Positions 53,717 to 64,000 of a stretch of 64,000 bases of DNA are shown one piece after another (within the stretch, counting starts at the first letter, position 1; the number at the start of each line of letters is the position of its first letter). Origin of the DNA: Adineta steineri (taxonomy: Eukaryota > Rotifera > Eurotatoria > Adinetida > Adinetidae). The stretch is taken from contig CAJNOI010000066.1 of the NCBI GenBank assembly GCA_905250115.1, positions 266,850 through 330,849 on the forward strand. Reading direction: 5' to 3'. A program made the position numbers and the translations under genes. The notes under the pieces are model-generated. The model was not told where the DNA came from, did no database searches, and saw only the letters and a program-made list of their open reading frames with translations.

Positions 53717-54820
53717 CTAATTAGATTCTGAATTATTTAAAACTGAATCGAAATCTTCTTTTAAAGCTTCTAAAACTTGATTTTGACATTCTGAAAAAAA
53801 ATAATGATGTCCAGGAAACATTCGAACACGAAATAATTCTTTCTTTGTTGTTAATTCACTCCATCTAGATAAATTAAATAAAATTATTTTTATTTAACAC
53901 AATTTCTTTTACCTATTCAAAACTTCTTCTGTACGTTTTTCTTCTTTGTCTCCTCCATAAACAATAATTGGAATATTTATTGGATTTGATTGTAATATTG
54001 TGTTCCCAGTCTGAAATAACAAGAAAAAATATTTAGAATTTTCATTCAGCTCATACCTTTGCATCAGCTCTCAATATTGATAGTTGCATGTCAACAAATG
54101 GTTTCAAATTAAATAGATCTTTCACTTTAGGATCTATTATTTTATTTTGAGAATATATATTTAATGAAATAAAAATGAACTATAATACCTGCCGATTGTT
54201 TTAAAATATCAATAAGTTCTTTATCAGTCTTTATATAAAAATTTTCAGGATCTAAAATTAAGTATTTTCAAAAAAACAAACAGAATTTGTTTTTAGTAAT
54301 TAATACTAACCTTCTAAATGAGGTGGTACTCTCGCCATTTCAATTAACAATTTAATTAAATCTGCTTTCGTTCCTGTTTCAATCATATTTCTAGCTAATG
54401 CAAAACTACTCATAGTTCCACCACTAAAAGAAAATATATACGCAAAATAGAGAGTATGTTATTAGAATTGTATACCTATGTCCAATGAATATACATGGTT
54501 TAGTTATAGATGGAAGAAGTTCTCTTTTCATATGAGTAATATAATCCGGTACACTTGTTATACATTTTTCAGCTAATCTTGTTCTTCTTCCAGGATAGAT
54601 AAGTAATGCAAATTCATAGTCAGGAAAATTTTCTCCCCAATCTTTGTAGTATGGACCTGAATTTTTTTTTTCACAAAAAAAATATTAATAAAATCTAAAA
54701 ATTGTTCGAAGAAATACCTGGACTACCAGCTCCAGGAAATATAAATACTTGATATTTAGCTAATGGACGTGGTTGAAGAATTTGAAACCAACGATTATCG
54801 TTATTAGAACTATTTGCCAT
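53717..54820 (-). CDS. type II (GrsT/OLAH-like) thioesterase
   Basis: Seven exons (54820-54718, 54656-54476, 54423-54311, 54251-54189, 54133-54057, 54010-53913, 53864-53717) with introns of about 46-61 bp join to 260 residues, the usual size. Motifs of the alpha/beta-hydrolase type II thioesterases: VFIFPGAGSPGPYYKDW, LLIYPGRRTRLAE, nucleophile elbow FIGHSGGTMSS (Ser), acid region IPIIVYGGDKEE, and catalytic His in FPGHHYFF. Such enzymes release acyl chains from carrier proteins of fatty-acid, polyketide or peptide synthases. No synthase gene is seen in the window, so the partner is unknown. Confidence 0.85.
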
Positions 54821-56955
54821 TTTAGGTTTTTCTCGATAAATATCTAAAAGAAAAATATAATAAATCCGTGCAAAATAATATTAAAGGTAATTATCGATCA
54901 TGCATAACATACAAACAATATATCAAACATGTGCACTAAGGATATTACAATGAATCACGAGTTAGGTATTTTTCTATACACTATACTACGCTTCATCTGT
55001 TGAGAATGTAATATATATGTTCTACATTAAAAAGAATATCGTTGACGAGTATGATTATTATTCGTACTCGCGTCTTCATGTAGATCAATAAATTATTAAA
55101 TAATATATTTGTATCAATTTCTTATGAACGATTCCAGTAGGAAATAATAACTTCATAATAATTAATAGAGTAATAGACGACTATATCATTGATATTTTTA
55201 TTGATCCAAAACTTCGAAATAATTTAAACAATCTCGTTCGGTCTAGAGGTCAGATGAATTCGTATATTATATGGATGTAAGTCAAAGTTGATTCGATACT
55301 TAAGAGAGAGAAAAAACATATTTATGAACAAGATCATTTAAGCGTGTCGAATTTATTCTTGTTCTTCTCATATTACAATTAATAAAGAAATGAATATATT
55401 ATGAAGCAAGAAATTTCGTAATATACAAAGTATACTTGAAATTAAATTAAAGTAGAGTCTTAGTCAACTTTTCAATTTTATTTCCTCAATATTTCTACGA
55501 CAGAGGTTAGTATCAACCAGAAACAATGACCGCGTTTTAACCGATTAATTTTATAAAGATTTTTTGAATAATATCAAGATTATATATGAAACATTCTGCG
55601 TAAATAAAAGAATTATTTTCAACAAATCAAACATTGAAATATTTTTGAACTTTTCAAAACTTATATTTGAATCAATTTCTTTCTCGTAATATAAAAATAA
55701 GATCATGTGTAGGGGTGCAGAATCTGACCGTGTGCGCCGACACGCGTTGGGAAATTTTTTTGTAATGAATTAAAAGATTTAGCAAATGAAAAAAAAATAA
55801 ATGAAAAATAACGAAAACCTTCTGATGATAATTAGTCCAATAGCAACCAAATGTCTAATTTTTCTAACTCGTTTTATAATATATATTTTGTGTGTGTATG
55901 CTAATATTTGTTATATATTTTGACTTTTGTGATAAAACAAAATAAAGCGTCTTAACATAGTAATAAATTCATTGAAAAATAAAACTTTGCTGATTTTCAA
56001 TTATTTTATAAGATAAATATTTTTCAAATTTGTATATAACGAAGGTTGTGACTATGTGCACGTGAGTAAAGATGTGGAAAATGTAATTATCTTCATCCTC
56101 ATCCTCAATTATCAATTTCAATCGGAGACGTACATCATGATTAACAACTCGTTGCTGTCGAATTGATTGCACGAAATATACATTTTCAGAGTTTTGCTTT
56201 TGCATAAATTGAATTTCGAATTGAATTCATGAATCTTTTTCATGTCTCTTAGAAAAATATATTGTATTGTGATGAACAATCCTGGTTTTTATATATCTCA
56301 TGAGTTTTTATTCTAGAACAGATGGAAATATTCAAAGAAGGAATCCCTTCTCGTAGACACTTATTGCGTATAGAGAAACAAAAAACGTTATTAAAATTGA
56401 GTCCTGACAATGCAAATTATTTGACAGGTTCAAATAAAAATATATCAAACTGATCGTGATTTATTTATTGACGTCAATCATTTATTGACGATGATTTTTA
56501 ATATCATATTTTTATTAAAAATACACTGATGATTGATTGACATCGATATTGATTGATTCTTCTTTCTCTTCATCCCGTTCTTCTTCACTAAAATCATAGA
56601 TTTTTATATAAAATTAAAAAAAAGAAAAGGATCACGTCAAAATTAAATTCCATTCTGTGTTTTTGAATTTCGAAAATAATGAAATTCAATGAAAAATATC
56701 AAATAAAATCATCAGTTTTGTTCATTAATTCAATTTAAAATCAATATTTTATCTTACCGGCGATAAAATCTTCTCTAGCACACTATTTCTTTACTTTGTG
56801 TTATTTTGGAAGAAATGAATGAGAGAAAAGGAGAGAAAGAGAGATATATAACTAGAGAGAAAATCTACAACGAGTGTCATTTTGTTTTCATCGAAGATAA
56901 AGAAAAAGAAGATTATTTCAACAGTTAACTAATTTATCAAAACAAATCTTATTGA
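54821..56955. other. intergenic, no gene recognised
   Basis: Very AT-rich. The frame at 55969-56205 (minus) is low complexity and is not called. A small GATTGA/TCAATC-rich stretch lies at 56430-56560. No telomere-like copy was found in this 2.1 kb, the longest empty run besides the large transposon. Confidence 0.5.
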
Positions 56956-59900
56956 ATGATGTGGAATATCTACATTTTCATCATTATTCTTATGTTCATT
57001 CTCAACAATGGAACATCAGGTAAATAATTTTTTTTATCACATTTAAAAGATTAGTCATTGCATAAACGATACTATTTGTTAGAGTTTTAGTCGAATAAAA
57101 GGGAGTGAAACAATAGCTTATAGAATTTGACAGGAATTTCTATTATATATTCAAAAATGATGGTTCTCACCTCTTCTAGACTCCAGTCTAACTCATACAG
57201 AGAACGCGCCTCTCCACAGAGACTCATTTTATTATAAAACTACGTTAAAATTATGACATGTTGCCATAACTATCAGTGATGAAATATGAGTTATATGTGT
57301 GTCACATTGGAAAAATCTTTAAGTCCGTACTTTTAAAAAACAAAAAAATAGATTGAGCGACTGTTTTTAGATATGGGATATTATTTCATAATAATAATCA
57401 TAGTGAAACTCTTGATTTTATGTCTAAAATTATTTTCAGAATGTATACTATCTAGGGATGTACCGAGCCCGAGTCCTGACCGAGACTCTCAGACTCGGGC
57501 TCGATCAGGGCTCGGGTGTGAGGATGGTTGTGCGTGTGGATAAGGGTGTGGGTGTGGGTGTGGGTGTGGGTACTATCCTTTTCACTCTTACTCACACTCT
57601 CACCCACCCACACCCACACCCACACCCACCCCACAGTCTCACTTACACTCACTCACACTCTCACTCACATTCCCCACCCACGGTCTCACTCACACTCTCA
57701 TCCACACCCACGCCCTAGATTCAATGCAAATGATTTAACATGAATAAATTCACAATGTTTTTCATATGAAAATGAGAATTCATTTTGAATTTCAAAGACA
57801 TTGTGTTTAAATATCAATCAATTTTAATAAACTCATTTTCATTCTAAACAATTCTTTTTTCTTCCTTCGAATTCATTATCGTTTGACAAATGAAAAAAGC
57901 TATTTGATTATTTTTTTATCTACACTGATAATCATATCTTTTCAAGGATCGAACATCATTATTTTTCTTTAACAACAAAACAAATCAATAAATAAAGTTG
58001 ATCTTCTTCGATGAAGTCAGCCCTCTCTTAGGTCATATTTGCATTTCATCTGAAAAAATACAATAAAATCATAGAAACGTTTTCAAAATTAATCTCAATG
58101 AATTTTTTAAAGAAAAAACATAAATTAACTATTTGATTTCGTTTACAGTTCTTCTCTAATATTCTTTCTATTTTCCTTGTTTTTAGCTCTTTCATTCAAT
58201 CAACCAAAGTTTTGTTCATCAGCCACTTGGAATTTCAATGGAATTACTTTTGCTAATGTATCGACTGCTGGTCAAGATCCTCGCGCTATTTTTGTGAATA
58301 CAAACAACACAATCTATGTCGCTAATCGAGAAAATAACACAGTTATAATATGGCAAGAAGAGAGTATCAATCCAACAAAGATCATTTCGGGTAATTTTAC
58401 ATCACCCAATTCTCTCTTCGTTACATCGAACGGTGATATTTATATTGATGATGGTGAGAAGAATGGTAGAGTACAGAAATGGAGTGTAGAAACAAGTACC
58501 TTTGTCACGGTGATGAATGTCAATTCATCATGTTCTGGTTTGTTTGTCGATATAAATGATACTCTTTACTGTTCAATGTTTCAGCAACATCAAATATTGA
58601 AAAGATCATTAAATGATCCTGTGATGACTTCAAATCGTGTTACAGCTGGAACAGGTATTAAAGGAATAGCCTCAGATCAACTCGGAGGTCCTCGTGGAAT
58701 CTTTGTGGATGTGAATTGGAATTTATATGTCGCAGATTATGAAAATAATCGAGTTCAGTTGTTCCAGTCGGGAGACTCAGATGGTATGACAGTAGCTGGA
58801 AGTACATCACTAAATCCAACAATCACACTTAATCGTCCCAGTGGAATTATATTAGATGCGGAGAAATATTTATTCATTTTAGATACNNNNNNNNNNTATA
58901 TTAGATGCGGAGAAATATTTATTCATTTTAGATACTGGCAATAATCGTATTGTTGGTTCAAGCTTGAATGGTTTTCGATGTTTAGTTGGATGTAATGGAG
59001 AGGGTTCACAATCAAATCAATTGAATCTTCCATATAGTTTTAGTTTCGATCCTTCTGGAAACATGTATGTCACTGACTCAAATAATCGTCGAATTCAAAA
59101 ATTTAAATATTTAAAAAGAGATTGTGGTAAGATGAAGTATAATTGAATTAGATAGTGAGATGTAGATGTTAATAATGAAAACCTGTACAGTTTTCGTTAG
59201 AAGATACTAGAGCCCAAATCAAAAGAAAAAATTATTCATGGAACCTTTCTGATCGAAAAAAATAAAATTGCGTAAATGAAATAATTGATTACTTTGACAA
59301 TTTCAATATAAACTAAGTAAATTCATTCACGATATTAAATTTCAATTGATTATAGATATTCTTCTATTAAACATTCTCACCTTCAATATGTGAAGATAGC
59401 TATCAGATCAGAAAAATCATCAAAGATTTTGATTATTATCCAAAGAATAACACACAGAACTCCTTAGATGTCTACGTAGAAACTATCTGATCAACGTGAA
59501 CAATATTATGTTTTATCTGATTGATTGATTGCGAAAAAAATCCTTAGTTAAATCTAATTACTGAGAAGTTTCTCTCTCTTTTCAGTGGTTAGATTTTGTT
59601 TCGAATTTTTAAGTTTCATGTAAAAGTTAAACATTGTGCTGTATATGCCAATCAAACAATTTGATTAGATCCTCTTCAATACTGTTCGCCCTATAGAATA
59701 TTTTATTTTTTTCAAGATGTCGAAAAACAAATAATGTTATAGAATGAATTCAAATCATTTCAAATGATTTACGGCAAAGAAACAGTTTGATAGACTAGGG
59801 GCGTATATTTAAAGATATTAAAAATATCTATTCAAAGTGATTTGCATCTCTGTATACTCACGGGAGACTTCAATTGATTTTATTGTTCATTTAGATAAAA

Positions 59901-62900
59901 CTTCCTCGATTCTCCAAAAGATCTATTCATCATTATTGACTAACAACAATCAAATTTATTATCGAGATTGTCAGAAAGAAATTTTTTATTATGAATCTAT
60001 TCAAGTGCAGGTAATCGAAAGTGGTTACTACACTTTTCGTGGTAGTGGTGAAATCGATCCATATGGATCTATTTACAAAACGAAATTTAATCCACTTGAC
60101 CCATCAGAGAATTTGCTCGATCAAGAGTATGGCCATGGCTCTGATATTCACTTTAAACTTGATATTCATCTTAATGGTGACATGGCATATATATTAGTTG
60201 TGACAACATTCGAGTCAAAAGACACTGGAGAATTTTCGATTGTTGTGTCGGGTAAAAACAAAGTTATTCTCGAGCGTCTTAGTAAGTATATAAATATTTG
60301 TGTTATATATTAAATAATTCTTACGAAATATATAGTTTATCTTCTATATTTAATTCTTTCTTTTATTCTATATCAAGGGAATGTACTGAATTTATACTAT
60401 CAAATGTTAAGGCATTTTCTAGTAGAGTATTTATTCGTGTATTTTTCTATCGCTATCTTAGTCGATGGATACTGTTTAATTTCCACAAGTACTAGATGAA
60501 AAATGTGCTAAGAAGAATAGTTAATGAGCTGTTTGCAAATATTTGACAGTCAAATGCTGAGAAACCAAAGAGTGTCTTGCTGTATCTCAAATACTTTTAG
60601 ATTTGTATGACATACTGATGTCAGAATATTCATTTGGAGGATGTGAATTTGGTACAGTCACTAGTCTCTAGTTGTACAATTAAATCTTCATAGAAAATCT
60701 CAAAGATTTCACTTTTGTCGATATTAGATAATAGTTTCATTGACGAACTGGTGCCAAACTAATTTTCTTTTTTGCTAGTCACTAAATATTTTCTGAATGG
60801 AATGTGAAAGACAGAAATTTGTAATAGTATTGAAATTAGGGGTGGCAAAGTTACTTTACTTTACCAGTAACGCAGTAACTACAAAGTTACTGAGTTACTT
60901 GTAACTAGTAACTACAAAGTTACCGAGTTACTAGTTACAAGTAACGCAGTAACTCCTGTAGTTACTAGTAACTCAGTAACTGCTTTACTGTAACTACATG
61001 GTAATAAGTAGTATTATTTCAGATAGTGTCAATATGATTTCAAATAGCATAAACAAGAAGTTTTATACCAAACGAAAGCCAATTGAAAACAAAATTTACG
61101 AGTATAACCCGTCATTCAAAAGACGAGCATGAACTGCAGAATTAAAGCAAGCTTGTTGTGAGCGAACATGTCCATAGATAGTTAGCGACAAGAACATAAA
61201 ATCAGCAGAAATATTTGCTATTAATGGAACTCTGTACAGCTTTCTTTACTGAACATTTTGTTTAAAGTTTTTTTAAATTTGATCGATACATAACGACCCT
61301 AGGGTCGGAGTACTGGAATTTTCAAAATGCTCTGGTTGTTATAGCTTAGATATGTTTAACTATTCTGATCTTAACAGCATTATTTATTCATCAAGTTTTA
61401 GGAAAGTTATTACCAAATGTCGACCAAAGAGAGCTCTACAAAGTCCAATAAACAAAAAAGCATTTCTGAGAATTTTATGGTTTAGTGACTGACTATCCTA
61501 CTTAAGGCAGTGGTCAGTGTTTTCGTTTGATTTTGTTTAACGGGGGAAAGTTTTAGGGAGAAAATCTTCCAAAGCTAGGGAGAAACAATGTTTCTATTAG
61601 ATTTTTTACATTAAAATATATTCTTATCGGTAGTTATTCAATGTCTGATTATTATTTAGTAATATTTTCTCCCTTTTCTTTTGTGCCAATGAATCTAGGC
61701 AAAAATTTCAATTCGATGAAAATGAGCTTATTTTTCTACACAAAGGTGGTTCACATTAATAGCTTTAAAATGTTGTCTAATATTTATCTACTTTCTACCA
61801 ATACTGTTATCGTCACTGTAGTCGTCGAAATAATTTTTCGTGAAATCTATTCACTTTCTCTTAGATTTTAATTATTTCCTCTTAGTCATAAAGACGGTCA
61901 TATCAATCACACCCTGACCAAAAACGTTTCAAGTTTTCCATAATAAAGTTTTGGATATACATATAACTAAAGAATTACTTCTACAGGTGTATTTTATTCA
62001 GAATTTTTTAATCATGAAAATGCAGCATGAAACTTCAAGATATGATACTTAGGTATAAGAGACTACTACTTACTACCCATAACAAGAAGTGGTTATGATT
62101 GGCTGTGGGTCATTCCAGTCATGAGTAGTAGGCAGAGATTTTATATATTGGTGAATATTATATGTTGAAGTGTCATACCGACTTCTGATGTGCACAAAAT
62201 TCTGAGCAAGAATCACTTATAGAAATTTTTTTTTAGTTATACATCCACACGTTATCACAGAAAATGTAAAAGTTTATTAGACAAGACTGACACAAATATC
62301 ACTAGTTATCTAGCACACCATCTTTTATTCTCTTTGATTTTAAAGCATTTTTTCCTTTAAAATAGCTATTTTCTCTTTCAAATTTCAAAGAGAAAGGAGC
62401 CAACTACAAAGAGAAAATAGTCTAAGCTCCAAGAGAAAATATATTAAATGCAAAGAGGAAATAGCACATATTGGGAGAAATAGTTCTGCTTGTCTTATTA
62501 AGAGAAAACTATTTGTACCAGAAAATACAGTAAGTTCACCCAAGAATAGCTCAGCACGCCTACTATATGATATAAAATCGCTGTGTTCGTAGAATTCTCA
62601 AGGAGAAAGCTAAAACATTAAAAAAAAATTAGCGGGAAAATCCCTCCCTTTTCTCGTATTCCTCCGTAATCGGATGGCATGGGAGTGTCGATTCACGCGA
62701 AACTTGCCCATATCTAATACGGTATTCTCAATTTCTGAATGACGGGTTATACTCGTAAATTCTGTTTTCAATTGGCTTTCGTTTGGTATAAAACTTCTTG
62801 TTTATGCTGTTTGAAATCATATTGACACTATCTGAAATAATACTACTTATTACCATGTAGTTACAGTAAAGCAGTTACTGAGTTACTAGTAACTCGTCCA

Positions 62901-64000
62901 CCCCTAATCGAAATTCTATGGATTATTTCACTTTTTTTATTGAATAGGTACTTCAGTTAATATTCAGTTCAGATATTCATCAAAATTAATCGATGATAGT
63001 CCAACATATTATCGAGATTGTCAAGTACCACAATGTCATTATGATGCTTTACAAATTCATATTAATACAACGGGTTTGTATGTTCTTTGGAGTGAAAATA
63101 ATATTAATGCATATGGATATATCTACAAAAATGATTTCAATCCTCTAAAACCATCTGAAAATCTACTTCTATCACATGATGGTAAATGTAATGATGGAGA
63201 GTTCAAATTAATCATCGATCTCGAGATCAACACTCGATACATATTAGTTGTGACAACACAAGATCCTAAGATAATTGGAAACTTCTCTGTTGTTATCTCT
63301 GGACCAAACAATGTCAGTCTTAGTCCTTTCAGTAAGTATTTACATGATTTTTTCTCTAATAAATATATAATTGCATAAAACACGTAAAAAGAATATTTCT
63401 TGTACCCTTTTTGATTAGCGAGGAATTGTTATTTTCGGTTTTGAAAAAAGATCTATCGAACTATTGAATCAAATAGTTTTTGGAATCTTTGGATCTATTG
63501 ATCTGTTAGAAAAGACATCTGTTTAGCGTGAATTCTAGATGGATTTTCCAAACTTTGAATGTTACTACTCACATCCATTTAAATCTTTATGGACACGGAG
63601 TTTCTGAAGTCTCGAAATCTTGCAAAAAAATTTACTTATATGTGAAAAATGCACAGATTCCAATACATTAGAAAACCTTTTCACTTGAGAAACAAATAAA
63701 TTACCGAAACTGAATATTTCGTAGTCGAAACAACTGAATTTCTTCATTATTCTCTTATTAAAATGTATCCAATATTTTAGGCCCAAAAGAAAGTAGTTGT
63801 GTGATCGGTGATCGATGTAACTTTTATATCAAAGGAATTGGATTGACACTCGATGATATTTTACGCGATAAACTTCAATCGAATACAGTGTTGAATAATC
63901 AATCATTTTCGATCAAATTAAGTGCGGGTTTAACAATAATTATGTTTGTCGCAGGATTAATCAATAGTATTCTTTCTTTTATTACATTTCAACATAAAGA
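56956..64000 (+). CDS. NHL-repeat receptor with duplicated ectodomain, runs off window
   Basis: Exon 1 (56956-57019) encodes a signal peptide (MMWNIYIFIIILMFILNNGT). Exon 2 (58187-59126) holds about six NHL units (DPRAIFVNTNNTIYVANREN, GGPRGIFVDVNWNLYVADYE, NLPYSFSFDPSGNMYVTDSN). Exons 59895-60281 and 62948-63331 encode two copies of a 128-residue domain: YYRDCQ, YGxIYKxxFNPLxPSENLL, YILVVTT. From 63781 comes IKLSAGLTIIMFVAGLINSI, a first membrane span. All introns read are phase 1. I expect a multi-span (7TM-like) C-terminus beyond the window, as in other bdelloid NHL receptors. A 10-N gap (58887-58896) with 39 duplicated bases breaks exon 2 artificially. Role: extracellular sensing, inferred. 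Confidence 0.75.
57454..57512. mobile_element. possible hAT end fragment
   Basis: TAGGGATGTACCGAGCCCGA, then inverted ACTCGGGCTCG, a CG-rich start like those of some hAT MITEs. It adjoins the telomere-like array in intron 1 of the NHL receptor; no right end is seen. Confidence 0.4.
57513..57716. repeat. expanded telomere-like palindromic array in an intron
   Basis: GGTGTGAGGATGG, then (GGGTGT)4, a short spacer, then a long CACACCCACACCCACACCCA arm and a degenerate run of CTCACACTCTCACTCACA. The second expanded member, here with the right arm enlarged. It lies in intron 1 (57020-58186) of the NHL receptor. Confidence 0.8.
58887..58896. other. assembly gap (10 N) with duplicated flanks
   Basis: The 39 bases at 58848-58886 are repeated at 58897-58935. 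Counting them once keeps the NHL frame (AEKYLFILDTGNNRIV) open. Confidence 0.85.
60837..62907. mobile_element. 2,071-bp non-autonomous hAT element
   Basis: The ends TAGGGGTGGCAAAG and CGTCCACCCCTA are inverted, with 8-base flanks ATTGAAAT (60829-60836) and ATCGAAAT (62908-62915) differing at one base. Inverted subterminal arms of about 170 bases are almost identical (CAGTAACTGCTTTACTGTAA and on to TACGAGTATAACCCGTCATT). The left end alone carries a run of GTTACTAGTTAC-type palindromic units (60850-60975). No transposase was recognised. Similar arms suggest a fairly recent insertion. It sits in the phase-1 intron between the two duplicated receptor exons. Confidence 0.85.

Noticed and set aside
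57452-57743. Thr-His-Pro and Val-Trp-Val frames in the NHL receptor intron
   Set aside because: Same cause: translation of the telomere-like array.
1-64000. tRNA, rRNA or retroviral elements
   Set aside because: No tRNA T-loop with matching arms, no rRNA core sequence, and no reverse transcriptase, integrase, capsid or long terminal repeats were recognised by eye; a covariance-model or profile search would be decisive.

Overview
The window looks like AT-rich nuclear DNA of a bdelloid rotifer (Adineta/Rotaria-like). The evidence is many very short spliceosomal introns (47 to about 70 bp), mostly in phase 1, together with typical bdelloid gene families: a long TPR protein with a decayed ADP-ribosyltransferase-like part, an ART gene, F-box/LRR proteins, NHL-repeat surface proteins and an orphan 7TM receptor. 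It also carries many DNA transposons and TGTGGG-type repeats, the class I recall being reported at bdelloid telomeres. Species and family calls come from reading the sequence; no search was run. Exon borders were read by eye, and where given the joined exons keep one frame to a stop.

Layout. 1-4 kb: an F-box/LRR gene and a decayed TRAF fragment. 4.4-10.5 kb: two tandem minus-strand genes for type II membrane proteins with a Thr/Ser stalk, sharing promoter and first three exons but carrying unrelated ectodomain exons. 10.6-14.6 kb: TPR gene and ART gene. 16.7-18.4 kb: a small B-box-like gene split by a 1,026-bp foldback element. 21.2-22.4 kb: FkbM-like methyltransferase. 23.5-27.4 kb: a TA-flanked transposon holding a second TA-flanked element full of satellites. 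27.6-29.5 kb: 7TM receptor with a duplicated 5' end, then a hAT MITE. 30.7-36.4 kb: NHL-type genes and remnants around a Shisa/WBP1-like PPxY membrane protein. 36.6-44.5 kb: F-box/LRR, SDR reductase, a truncated ART/TPR-family N-terminus, a BTB-like protein and 14-3-3. 46-49.4 kb: a secreted-protein gene split by a mariner, a PAN-like solenoid secreted protein and a 620-bp palindrome. 49.5-54.8 kb: carboxylesterase, a third stalked membrane protein, and a type II thioesterase. 57-64 kb: a large NHL receptor running off the window, with a hAT in an intron between two duplicated ectodomain exons.

The most striking feature is a family of about 26 short imperfect palindromes scattered through the window (about one per 2.5 kb). 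Their arms are telomere-like (GGGTGTGGGTGTG facing CACACCCACACCC), commonly ending in ATCTTGAGGG / CCCTCAAGAT, around an AT-rich core. Two copies have expanded into long arrays, and both duplications seen here have an edge at one of these elements. No tRNA, rRNA, CRISPR, retroviral or Polinton-like element was recognised. Three 10-N gaps are each flanked by the same sequence on both sides and look like unmerged contig overlaps.
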